From NCBI GenBank assembly GCA_902478825.1, contig CABSMK010000048.1, positions 1 to 11,266 of the forward strand: a DNA stretch of 11,266 nt, given 5' to 3'. Below the pieces are notes generated by a model. It did no database searches. It was not told where the DNA came from and worked only from the letters and a program-made list of their open reading frames with translations. The translations under genes were made by a program, and so were the position numbers. This document shows, piece after piece, positions 1 to 6,529 of this stretch. Position 1 is the first letter of the stretch; each line of letters starts with the position of its first letter. Source of the stretch: an uncultured Collinsella sp. GTDB lineage: Bacteria; Actinomycetota; Coriobacteriia; Coriobacteriales; Coriobacteriaceae.

Positions 1-15
1 GTGTATAAGAGACAG
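1..15. other. Residual Tn5/Nextera mosaic-end adapter at contig end
   Basis: The window opens with GTGTATAAGAGACAG, identical to the last 15 bases of the 19-base Tn5 mosaic end AGATGTGTATAAGAGACAG used in Nextera-type tagmentation libraries. The position (exactly at the edge), the orientation (adapter reading into the insert) and the coding sequence starting right after it all fit an untrimmed adapter at the end of a short-read contig. It happens to be in frame with smc on the minus strand and would add a false tail of Leu-Ser-Leu-Ile-His. It also supplies the GTG that starts a spurious plus-strand open frame. It should be treated as non-genomic. Confidence 0.95.
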
Positions 16-2454
16 CGTCTGGGCCAGGCGAACCTTGGCATCGGCGAGCTTGCCAGCAGCCTCGGAATCGTCACGGCGAACGCGGTCGAGCTCGTCATTG
101 GTCTCGGCAATCTGCAAGCCCAGGTCGCTCGCCTGCGCACGAGCCTCGTCACGCGAACGGGTGAGCTCGTCCACGCGCGGGCGCGCAGCACGAACGGCCT
201 CTGCGGCCTGCTCGCGGCGCTTGGAAATGCGCACACGCTCGGCCTCGGCATTGTTGGCGCTTTGCTCCAGACGGCCGATCTCGGACAACAGGGAGCGGCG
301 CTCGCCCTCAAGACGGGCGATCTCGCCGGCGGCATCACCCTCGGCGGCACGTGCCTCCTCGACGGCCGCATTGGCCTCGACGACCTGATCCGACACATGC
401 TCAAACACGGCAGCCAGATCGGGCTCCAGGCCCTCCAGCTCGCGAATGCGACGCTTGCGCTCCAGAGCACCCGACGCCTCGCCGGCATCGAGGCCCACGC
501 GCACCAGACCGCCACAGCTTACGCGGGCGCCATCGGGGGTCACATAGGTCACACCGTCAACGACAGGCGCAACCAGCGCGGCAGCCAAGTCATCGACCAC
601 GTAATAGCCACCGAGCAGCGCCTCGACAATCGGGCCATAACCGGCACGCACGGAAAGGCGATCGACCAGACGCGAACCGGCAGCGCCCTCGGCAGCAGCA
701 CCGCCGCTCACGCCGCGCGCCACCAGCAGCGCCTCGCCCGAGGCCTTCTTCTGGTCCAGGGCGGCACGCCCGGCACGCTCAAGCGTGGCGGCGTCATCAA
801 ACAGCAGGGCATCGATATCGCCGGCAAGTAGCTGCTCCACCAGGCCCTCAAGCTCGCGCGGGGCCTCGAGCACGTCGCCCAGACGACCCGAGACATCGTC
901 GCCCAACGCACCCACCAGACGGCTCACGAGCGGCGAGCTGTCGGCCATGCGGGCATCAAGCTTCTTTTGGCTGGCAAGCTCCGAGCGCACCTCGGACAGC
1001 TTGTTGCGCGCCTCGCTCTCGCGGGCACGCAAGTCCTTCAGGGCCGCACGGACGACCTCGGTGGCCTCACGCGCATCGACCTGAGCCCGGCGCGCTTCCT
1101 CAAGAGCGCCCTCAAGCTCCTCGGCGCGGTCGTGACGGCTCTCGAGCGAGGCCGTGACCTCCTCGAGCTGTTCATCGATCTGCTCCAGGCGCGAGGCATA
1201 CATGTTGTCCTCGACCTCGGCATTGGAAAGCGAATCCTTCACCTTGGCGAGCTCGAGCGCGGCGTTATCGGCCACGCGCTGCACATCGCGTTGCTCACGC
1301 GTAAGCTGCGAAATCTGATTGTCGAGCGCCACGCGCCGCTCGTGGAGCTCAGCGGCGGCAGGACCAGCGGCGTCAACGTCCTCCTGGGCCTGCATATGCG
1401 CGCCGGTCACTTCCTCAAGCTGCGCACGCGCGTCCTCGAGCTCCTCGACCACGCGACGACGCTGATGCTCGGAACTCGAAATCTGCCCGCGCATGTCAGA
1501 CAGGCGCGACACCATGTTGTGGCCCTTTTCCTCGAGCAGGCGCATGTCGGAGTTAATGCGGCCGACCACGTCTTGCATATGGCGGCGCTGCTCGCCCAAG
1601 TCGCCCACAAACAGGCCTTTTTCCTCAAGCATAACCTGAAGCTTCTCGAGCTCGCGCTCCTTTTCGCCCATGCGGTACTGCGCAAGCTCCAGCTCGGCAG
1701 CGCCCTCCTTGGAGCGACTCTCCAGGTCGTTCCACTGCGACTGCAGCGAACGCAGCTCGTCGACGGCTAGCATCTGCGTAAGCTCGTTCGCGCGCGAGGA
1801 CAGCTCTTTGTACTTGCGCGCGCGATCGACCTGACGCTCCAGCGGTCGCAGCTGACGGGCGATTTCTTTATTGATGTCGCGGGCACGCGTCAGGTGCTCG
1901 TCCATTGACTTAATCTTTTTGAGCGCACGCTCCTTGCGGCGCTTGTGCTTGGAGATGCCGGCGGCCTCCTCGATGAGGGCGCGGCGCTCCTCGGGGCGGC
2001 TCTGCAAGATGGCGTCGAGCTTGCCCTGGCTGATGATGGAATGCGTATCCTTGCCCAGGCCCGAATCGTGCAGGATGTCCTGAATGTCCATCAGGCGGCA
2101 CGGACTCGAGTTGATGAGGTACTCGCTTTCGCCCGAGCGATACATGCGACGGGTGATGGCGACCTCGTCAAAATCGACGGGCAGCATATGGTCCGAGTTA
2201 TCGAGCACCAGCGTGACCTCGGCGACACCCACCGGCTTGCGCGCTGACGAGCCAGAGAAGATGACATCCTCCATGGCCTGGCCGCGCAGCTGCTTGGCGC
2301 TCTGCTCGCCCAGGACCCAAAGAATCGAGTCGGAGATGTTCGATTTTCCCGAGCCGTTGGGGCCGACGATGACGGTCAGGCCCGGCTCAAACGTCATATG
2401 GGCGCGGTCGGCAAACGACTTGAACCCTTTGAGCGTGAGGGACTTGAGATACAC
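16..2454 (-). CDS. smc: Chromosome segregation protein SMC (C-terminus missing)
   Basis: This is the ATPase and coiled-coil core of the condensin-like complex that loads near origins and organises and segregates the chromosome. 813 codons are present; the family is usually about 1,150-1,200 residues, so the distal coil and the C-terminal half of the ATPase head (signature motif, Walker B) lie beyond the contig end. Visible parts: N-terminal head with MYLKSLTLKGFKSFADRA, Walker A GPNGSGKS at residues 31-38 and a Q-loop ISQGK around 141-145; a Glu/Arg/Gln-rich coiled coil from about 185 to 500; a globular Gly-rich hinge at about 507-650; and the returning coil to 813. The frame is open at every point I translated. 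The start is GTG at 2454, 10 bases after the rnc stop, with a close GAGGA upstream. The rnc-smc adjacency is common in Gram-positive bacteria. No frameshift was seen; the truncation is technical. Confidence 0.96.
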
Positions 2455-2464
2455 GGTTCCTCGC

Positions 2465-3190
2465 TTACACGTGCTTCTTGTTCAGAATCACGCCGTTGGT
2501 GGTGTAACCCATGCGGTCGAGCGCTTCGAGCGCGGCAGCACCCTCGGCTTCCTTCTTTGAGGAGCCGGAGCCGCGACCCTGGCGAATACCATCGATCAAA
2601 ACCACAGCGGTAAAGGTGGGCGCATGCGCCGGGCCCTCGGAGCCAACGAGCTTGTACGCCGGGGGCTCGTGACCGTCGGCTTGCACGCACTCCTGCAAGA
2701 ACGATTTGGGGTTCGCGGGGTGCTCGGCACGCTCGGAAGCCAAATGCGGCTTAAGCGTACGGTGGATAAACTCCTCTGCGGCATCCCAGCCGGCATCCAG
2801 GTACAGTGCGCCCACGAGCGACTCGTAGACGTTCTCGAGCGCAGAATGCAGGCCGCGCGCACCGGTACCGGTCTCGGAGGCACCAAAGATGATGATGTCG
2901 TCGATGCCCAGCTCGTGAGAAACCTCGGACAGCGTGGCGCCCGAGACGAGCGACACCTTCAAGCGGGTGAGCTTGCCCTCGTCAAACTCGGGATAGGACT
3001 CAAACAGGGAGCGTGCGACCACGGCGCCCAAAATGGAATCGCCCAAGAACTCAAGGCGCTCATAGCTGGCAGAAACCGGCTGGCCCTCGACTGCCGAGGG
3101 ATGCGTAAGCGCCGCGCGCAGCAGCACCTTATTGTTGAACTCGTGGCCCAAGATTTCCTGGGCGCGCGTAAGTCGGTCGGATAAAGCCAA
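2465..3190 (-). CDS. rnc: Ribonuclease III
   Basis: Double-stranded-RNA endonuclease that processes rRNA precursors and structured mRNAs; 241 residues, slightly above the usual 220-240. The N-terminal nuclease domain carries the signature ERLEFLGDS at residues 44-52, which supplies Glu44, Glu47 and Asp51 (E. coli E38, E41, D45). A second conserved stretch, ENVYESLVGALYLD (119-132), supplies Glu123 (E. coli E117). The position matching E. coli D114 is Asn120 here, an unusual change at a metal-binding site. A double-stranded-RNA-binding domain fills about 160-230, with the typical GxGxSKKEAExxAA segment. The start is TTG at 3190, three bases after the acpP stop. It is supported by AAGGAGG eight bases upstream and by the normal RNase III N-terminus that follows. 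Translation is probably coupled to acpP. Confidence 0.96.
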   Translation of the reverse strand: MALSDRLTRAQEILGHEFNNKVLLRAALTHPSAVEGQPVSASYERLEFLGDSILGAVVARSLFESYPEFDEGKLTRLKVSLVSGATLSEVSHELGIDDIIIFGASETGTGARGLHSALENVYESLVGALYLDAGWDAAEEFIHRTLKPHLASERAEHPANPKSFLQECVQADGHEPPAYKLVGSEGPAHAPTFTAVVLIDGIRQGRGSGSSKKEAEGAAALEALDRMGYTTNGVILNKKHV

Positions 3191-3193
3191 GAC

Positions 3194-3436
3194 TTAGGCC
3201 TCCTTGGCAGCTTCGATAGCGTCGACGGCGTCGGCGACAGAGTTGAGCGAGAGCAGGGTCTCGTCATCGATCTCGAGGTTGAACTCGTCCTCGATAGCCG
3301 TAACCAGCTGCAGGCGCTCGAGCGAGTTGGCATCGAGGTCGTCAAAGGTGGTCTCCTCGCTAATTTCGGCAACATCGACGCCCAGAACGTCAGCAGCGAC
3401 CTCGGCGATCTTGTCGAAGATTTCGGAGCGGTCCAT
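3194..3436 (-). CDS. acpP: Acyl carrier protein
   Basis: Small acidic carrier (80 residues) that holds growing fatty acyl chains on 4'-phosphopantetheine in the cytoplasm. The fold and length match AcpP: helix I (MDRSEIFDKIAEVAADVLGV), the loop EETTFDDLDANSLE, helix II (LQLVTAIEDEFNLEI) and helix IV (SVADAVDAIEAAKEA). The modified serine is Ser38. The residue before it is Asn37, where most ACPs have Asp (DSL), and helix II has Arg41 and Gln43 where E. coli has Thr39 and Glu41. The ATG at 3436 is chosen because AGAGGAAG lies just upstream and the family N-terminus begins here. The same frame stays open back to 3673, but that stretch overlaps the end of plsX and is not ACP-like. ACP is normally very abundant, and a terminator-like hairpin stands 30 bases upstream. 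It is most likely the housekeeping ACP, given the plsX and rnc neighbours. Confidence 0.94.
   Translation of the reverse strand: MDRSEIFDKIAEVAADVLGVDVAEISEETTFDDLDANSLERLQLVTAIEDEFNLEIDDETLLSLNSVADAVDAIEAAKEA
3199..3205 (-). promoter_or_regulatory. Ribosome binding site that fixes the TTG start of rnc
   Basis: The minus strand reads AAGGAGG here, inside the last Lys-Glu-Ala codons of acpP, with eight bases to the TTG at 3190. It is a near-perfect anti-16S match and explains how a TTG start can be used. It also makes rnc translation dependent on, or coupled to, ribosomes finishing acpP. Confidence 0.8.
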
Positions 3437-3465
3437 AGCGCTTCCTCTCATAGTGCATGAATACC

Positions 3466-3494
3466 AAAAGAATGGTACCGCCCGGGCGGTACCA
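3466..3494 (-). terminator. Terminator-like hairpin between plsX and acpP
   Basis: A perfect 22-base palindrome occupies 3473-3494 (TGGTACCGCCC and its exact complement). As RNA from the minus strand it folds into a stem of nine pairs, TGGTACCGC/GCGGTACCA, closing on CCGG. It is followed by TTCTTTTGG. There is no T-run on the plus-strand side, which gives the direction. It lies after the plsX stop and 30-odd bases before the acpP start, so it could end or partly attenuate plsX transcripts. A protein operator is an alternative, since the DNA is perfectly two-fold symmetric. Confidence 0.6.
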
Positions 3495-3560
3495 AGACAC
3501 GGTTCTGATTCTACCCCACGACGTGCGCCGCGAAGCACATAACAGCGCTCTAACTCGCTC

Positions 3561-4580
3561 TTATAAAACGATACCGTCCATAGAGTTGGCGACATTCTCG
3601 ACCAGCCCGGCGCGCACGGCTTCGGCCGCCGCGAGCGTACCGTTTTTAACAGCCTCGACCGAGGTAGCGCCATGGCCGATCAGGACCACGCCGCGCAGGC
3701 CCAAAAGAATCGCGCCGCCCTTGGCGTCGCCAGAGAGCTTGGCCTTTATCTCGCGCATCTGCTTTTTAATGAGCAGTGCGGCGATCTTGGTGCCGAGCGA
3801 GGCCATAAAGGCGCCCTTGAGCTCCTGCAGCAAAAACTTGGCAGCGCCCTCGGTAGCTTTGAGAGCGATATTACCCGACATGCCATCGGCAACGACGACA
3901 TCGAAGTTGCCTGAGGTGAGGTCGGTGCCCTCGCAGTTACCAACAAAGCCGGGAACGGCGGCCTTCATAGCAGGGAAACAGGCCTTGGTAAAGTTAGAAC
4001 CCTTCTCGTCCTCGGTGCCGTTGGCAAGCAGGCCCACGCGAGGATGCTCGATGCCCAGGACGACGCGGGCATAGGCGCTGCCCATCTGGGCAAAACGCAC
4101 CATATCGTCAACCTCGACATCGGGGTTGGCACCCATGTCGCACAGCACCGTCAGACCGCCGGCGCGATTGGGCAGCGCATTGGTCAGACAGGGGCGCACC
4201 GGCTGCTTCTTGCCTTCGGCCTGATACCTAAACGGCGTCACGTAGGCGGTGGCAGCGGCGGTCATGGCACCGGTCGAGCCGGCGGAGAAGAACGCATCCG
4301 CGTTGCCCTTCTTAATGGCGCGGCAAGAAAGCACGATCGACGACTTACGCTTGGTCATCACGGCGCGAATGGGATCGTCATCCATTGCGATAACGTCAGG
4401 TGCCTCAAGAGCCTCAACACGTGCATGGGAAGCTGCAAAGGGATTGACGATTTCGGCGGGGCCAGCTGCCAAGACCTCGATATCGGGATCGGCGGCAAGC
4501 GCAGCCTCGATACCATCGAGAACAACCTGAGGTTTCTCGTCTCCGCCCACAACGTCTACACAAACGCGAACGTTACTCAT
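3561..4580 (-). CDS. plsX: Phosphate acyltransferase PlsX
   Basis: Peripheral membrane enzyme that converts acyl-ACP and phosphate to acyl-phosphate, the donor for PlsY in phosphatidic acid synthesis; 339 residues, normal for the family. Family landmarks are the N-terminal D-x-x-GGD-x-x-P loop (residues 9-17, here DVVGGDEKP rather than DAMGGDxAP), a central CDMGANPDVEVDDMVRFAQMG segment followed by a PRVGLLANGTEDEKG stretch, and a C-terminal GVVLIGHGATS with the VEAVKNG helix. The ATG at 4580 is preferred over the one at 4586: AAGGAG is seven bases from the first but only one base from the second. The gene sits between rpmF and acpP, as in many bacteria, but fabH, fabD and fabG are absent from the interval. 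Terminator-like hairpins stand both upstream and downstream, suggesting that its level is set apart from its neighbours. Confidence 0.95.
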   Translation of the reverse strand: MSNVRVCVDVVGGDEKPQVVLDGIEAALAADPDIEVLAAGPAEIVNPFAASHARVEALEAPDVIAMDDDPIRAVMTKRKSSIVLSCRAIKKGNADAFFSAGSTGAMTAAATAYVTPFRYQAEGKKQPVRPCLTNALPNRAGGLTVLCDMGANPDVEVDDMVRFAQMGSAYARVVLGIEHPRVGLLANGTEDEKGSNFTKACFPAMKAAVPGFVGNCEGTDLTSGNFDVVVADGMSGNIALKATEGAAKFLLQELKGAFMASLGTKIAALLIKKQMREIKAKLSGDAKGGAILLGLRGVVLIGHGATSVEAVKNGTLAAAEAVRAGLVENVANSMDGIVL

Positions 4581-4587
4581 ATACATG

Positions 4588-4593
4588 CTCCTT
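4588..4593 (-). promoter_or_regulatory. Ribosome binding site that decides the plsX start
   Basis: AAGGAG on the minus strand is seven bases before the ATG at 4580 and only one base before the ATG at 4586, so the downstream ATG is the likely start. The site begins a few bases after the T-run of the hairpin at 4598-4627, so transcripts that stop at that hairpin would lack it. Confidence 0.7.
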
Positions 4594-4597
4594 ATAC

Positions 4598-4627
4598 AAA
4601 AATGGCCGACTCATTGAGCCGGCCATT
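4598..4627 (-). terminator. Terminator or attenuator-like hairpin between rpmF and plsX
   Basis: On the minus strand AATGGCCG pairs with CGGCCATT. The stem continues through a G.U pair and CTC/GAG to a three-base AAT loop, twelve pairs in all. The G.U pair forms only in minus-strand RNA; the plus-strand version has an A.C mismatch, which supports minus-strand function. The 3' arm runs straight into TTTTTGTAT. The element separates the ribosomal-protein half of the cluster from plsX, yet no clear promoter fits in the short stretch after it. Partial read-through, or an upstream promoter inside rpmF, is likely. Confidence 0.7.
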
Positions 4628-4630
4628 GTG

Positions 4631-4680
4631 GTTCCATTTGGAACGGCATCGCATCCAGAGTATACCGTTACTCGGTAACG
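4631..4680 (-). repeat. Two small inverted repeats after rpmF
   Basis: GTTCC (4631-4635) is complementary to GGAAC (4640-4644) with a four-base loop. CGTTAC (4666-4671) is complementary to GTAACG (4675-4680) with a three-base loop that falls on the rpmF stop region. Together with the terminator-like hairpin they make three successive stem-loops in about 80 bases between the rpmF end and the plsX ribosome binding site. Each stem is short and could arise by chance, so a regulatory role is only a suggestion. Confidence 0.3.
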
Positions 4681-4847
4681 ATAACCTCGCGGTCCTTGTA
4701 GAAACCGCAGCTGGGGCACACGTGGTGCGGAAGCTTGACAGCGCCGCAACGGGGGCACGTGGACTGAGCCGCAGCCGAGATCTTCATGTTGGCGGAACGA
4801 CGGGTGTGAGTGCGGATACGACCCTGCTTTTGTTTAGGTACGGGCAT
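4668..4847 (-). CDS. rpmF: Large ribosomal subunit protein bL32
   Basis: Small basic protein of the 50S subunit, 59 residues. It starts with the standard MPVPKQKQGRIRTHTRRSAN, in which the usual second half KxSxAR...R is recognisable, and has a C-terminal zinc ribbon with Cys31-x2-Cys34 and Cys44-x2-Cys47. It is therefore the zinc-containing (C+) form of L32. The ATG at 4847 has AAGGAAGG five bases upstream. It lies 64 bases after yceD, its near-universal partner, and before plsX, the same yceD-rpmF-plsX order as in E. coli. The stop codon overlaps a small inverted repeat, and a terminator-like hairpin follows. Confidence 0.96.
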   Translation of the reverse strand: MPVPKQKQGRIRTHTRRSANMKISAAAQSTCPRCGAVKLPHHVCPSCGFYKDREVIVTE

Positions 4848-4911
4848 AGTGACCTTCCTTATGAACTATCCAGTGTGGCGATTACGCGCAAGTAGCGATA
4901 CTACCACAGTT

Positions 4912-5466
4912 TTACTCATCGAGCTTGAGATTCTTCAATGCTGCAAATGGATTTTCCGTGGCAGCGGCCCATTCTGCCTCTGCCTGGGCGGCGCAATCGC
5001 ATTGCTCGACGTTGAGGTTGCAACCGCAAGTGGGGCACAAACCGCGACAATCGGGCTTGCAAAGCACCACAAACGGCGTGTCCATAACGACCGCGTCATT
5101 GATGGGCTCGCCCAGATCGACGATGCGGTCCTCACCCAGGAGCTCGTAGCCATCCTCGTAGGCCTCGGGATCCTCGGGCTCCTCAAAGAGGTAGAACTCC
5201 TCGATCTCGCCGGCGATATCAAACGAGGCGGGCTCCAGGCAACGGTCGCACTCGCCGGTGGCGTGCGCACGGACCATGCCCGTGAGCAAGACACCGGTAC
5301 CGGCATTGGTAAAGACAACGTCGTAGTCGATGCCGTCCTGAAGCTGGTACTCCTTCTCGCCCACCGTGTAGGTGGCGACATCGACCTTACCGGTCAGCGG
5401 ATACGAATCTCCAGGAAACTCGAGCTGCTCGGAAAGATCGACGGTAACGCTCGGGAACTCAGCCAT
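4912..5466 (-). CDS. yceD: YceD/DUF177 family protein (23S rRNA accumulation protein)
   Basis: Cytoplasmic protein of 184 residues from the DUF177 family, linked in E. coli and plants to normal accumulation of 23S rRNA; its biochemical action is unclear. The family core is visible: GECDRCLEPASFDI at about 71-84 (Cys73, Cys76), an acidic middle with EEFYLFEEPEDPEAYED, and a cysteine-rich end LCKPDCRGLCPTCGCNLN (Cys136, 140, 144, 147, 149) followed by CDC. The extra cysteines resemble a zinc site, as in actinobacterial and plant members. The ATG at 5466 overlaps the TAA of the upstream gene by one base (TAATG). No strong ribosome binding site is seen, so translation is probably coupled to the coiled-coil gene. 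An in-frame start at 5517 would add residues not typical of the family. Confidence 0.93.
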   Translation of the reverse strand: MAEFPSVTVDLSEQLEFPGDSYPLTGKVDVATYTVGEKEYQLQDGIDYDVVFTNAGTGVLLTGMVRAHATGECDRCLEPASFDIAGEIEEFYLFEEPEDPEAYEDGYELLGEDRIVDLGEPINDAVVMDTPFVVLCKPDCRGLCPTCGCNLNVEQCDCAAQAEAEWAAATENPFAALKNLKLDE

Positions 5467-5963
5467 TACCACTGACCATTCTGTTGGGCGGCACCCTCGT
5501 TGAGCTGCTGACGGCAACGGGTAACGGTGCCGGTCAGGCTCTTGAGGTTCTCCTCCAGGTGCGTAAAGACCTGCTCTGCGTAGTCCTCGGCAGCATAACG
5601 CGTCTCCCGCTCGTACTGCTGGGCACGATCGCGGATGTCGTCGGCCTGCTGCTGCGCAAGGCGGACGATCTCCTGCTCACCGGCAATGGTGAGGGCCTGC
5701 TGCTGAGCATCGGCGATGATGGAATCGGCCTGGGCGGCGGCGGAAGCCATAAGCTCCTCGCGCTCCTTAAGGATACGGCGGGACTTCTGCCACTCCTCAG
5801 GATAGCTCATGCGGATCTCGTCGAGGATGTTGAAGAACACGTCGGCGTCGATGACCTTGAACTGAGCGTTCTTGCCGAAAGGCGGCTTGGCTTCCTCGAT
5901 CAGCCCTTCGAGCTCATCGACCAAGCTGACGATCCTATCGCCAGGAAAATTCTCGCCCGGCAT
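5466..5963 (-). CDS. SepIVA/DivIVA-like coiled-coil protein
   Basis: Predicted soluble protein of 165 residues, mostly helical, with no signal peptide or membrane segment. The N-terminal part (about 10-65), containing DELEGLIEEAK, then DVFFNILDEIRMSYPEEW and RRILKEREELM, resembles as I remember it the start of mycobacterial SepIVA (Rv2927c), a DivIVA-like division factor. An Ala/Gln/Glu-rich coiled coil follows (about 66-150). The location agrees: in mycobacteria sepIVA also directly precedes the DUF177 gene, with rnc and smc nearby. Such proteins may be named ATP synthase subunit B-like because of the coil, but there is no N-terminal membrane helix here. The ATG at 5963 is chosen for AAAGGAG upstream; an in-frame ATG at 5987 lacks a comparable site. 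A role in cell-pole or septum growth is inference. Confidence 0.75.
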   Translation of the reverse strand: MPGENFPGDRIVSLVDELEGLIEEAKPPFGKNAQFKVIDADVFFNILDEIRMSYPEEWQKSRRILKEREELMASAAAQADSIIADAQQQALTIAGEQEIVRLAQQQADDIRDRAQQYERETRYAAEDYAEQVFTHLEENLKSLTGTVTRCRQQLNEGAAQQNGQW

Positions 5964-6031
5964 CCGGTCTCCTTTCATAGGTAACATATCATCGTGCTAG
6001 TTTACCACATGCCACCAGGCAATAAGAAACG

Positions 6032-6529
6032 TCACGAAAAGCGATGTTTAAGCGCTTCGACCACGTTGGACGGGACAAACGTCGATACATCGCTGCCGAG
6101 CGAGGCGATCTGGCGAACGACCGAGCTCGAGATGTAACCGTACTGCGGAGCACTCATGACAAAGATGGACTCCAGCTCGCTATCCAAGCGATAATTGAGG
6201 TCGGCCTGCTGCAGCTCATACTCAAAGTCGGTCATGGCGCGCAGGCCCTTGACCACGGCTCCCGCCCCCTGCTCACGAGCGAAGTCGACCAAGAGGCCGG
6301 TAAAGGGCAGGACTTCGACGCCGTCGATATTACCGAGCGCCTCGCGGGCCAGCGCCACGCGCTCATCGAGCATAAACGTGGTACCTACACCGTTTTTACC
6401 TTGCGACTCGGCAACAGCGACGATCACGCTGGGAAAGATGCGGCGGGCACGGCGGATCACATCGATATGCCCAAACGTGATGGGATCGAAGGTGCCCGGG
6501 ACGATCACGCGGTTGATGGTGTCATTCAT
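6032..6529 (-). CDS. coaD: Phosphopantetheine adenylyltransferase
   Basis: Joins ATP and 4'-phosphopantetheine to make dephospho-CoA, the penultimate step of CoA synthesis; 165 residues, the family norm. It is a nucleotidyltransferase of the T/HxGH type, with PGTFDPITFGH at residues 11-21 (His21 catalytic) and the ISSS motif at 133-136 that binds ATP phosphates. KGLRAMTDFEYELQQADLN (94-112) matches the substrate-binding segment. The ATG at 6529 has AGGAGG six bases upstream and begins inside rsmD, overlapping it by eight bases. The rsmD-coaD pair is widespread in bacteria. The same frame is open far upstream, to 6979, but that part is inside rsmD and has no family match. The product supplies CoA, from which the ACP prosthetic group comes; ACP is encoded in the same cluster. 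Confidence 0.97.
   Translation of the reverse strand: MNDTINRVIVPGTFDPITFGHIDVIRRARRIFPSVIVAVAESQGKNGVGTTFMLDERVALAREALGNIDGVEVLPFTGLLVDFAREQGAGAVVKGLRAMTDFEYELQQADLNYRLDSELESIFVMSAPQYGYISSSVVRQIASLGSDVSTFVPSNVVEALKHRFS

Noticed and set aside
1..831. Plus-strand open frame of 276 codons beginning at the window edge
   Set aside because: Its GTG start is part of the sequencing adapter and the rest is antisense to the smc hinge and coil.
3508..3513. TAGAAT on the minus strand as a -10 box for acpP
   Set aside because: No convincing -35 at normal spacing. A transcript from it would begin just before the palindrome, which is possible but not supported enough to list.
3437..3673. Upstream in-frame extension of acpP
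   Set aside because: It overlaps the end of plsX and crosses the terminator-like hairpin, and its residues do not resemble ACP. The ATG at 3436 has a good ribosome binding site and gives a normal 80-residue ACP.
4659..4664. TATACT on the minus strand after rpmF as a -10 box for plsX
   Set aside because: The hexamer is good, but no -35-like sequence stands 16-18 bases upstream and there is no extended -10. It remains a possible weak promoter only.
4044..4895. Plus-strand open frame of 283 codons across plsX and rpmF
   Set aside because: It runs antisense through two well-identified genes and the intergenic hairpin, with no motif of its own.
5964..6031. Promoter or terminator in the 68-base gap between coaD and the coiled-coil gene
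   Set aside because: Only a four-pair stem (TGCC/GGCA) and AT-rich hexamers without a matching -35 are present. Nothing stands out beyond the ribosome binding site.
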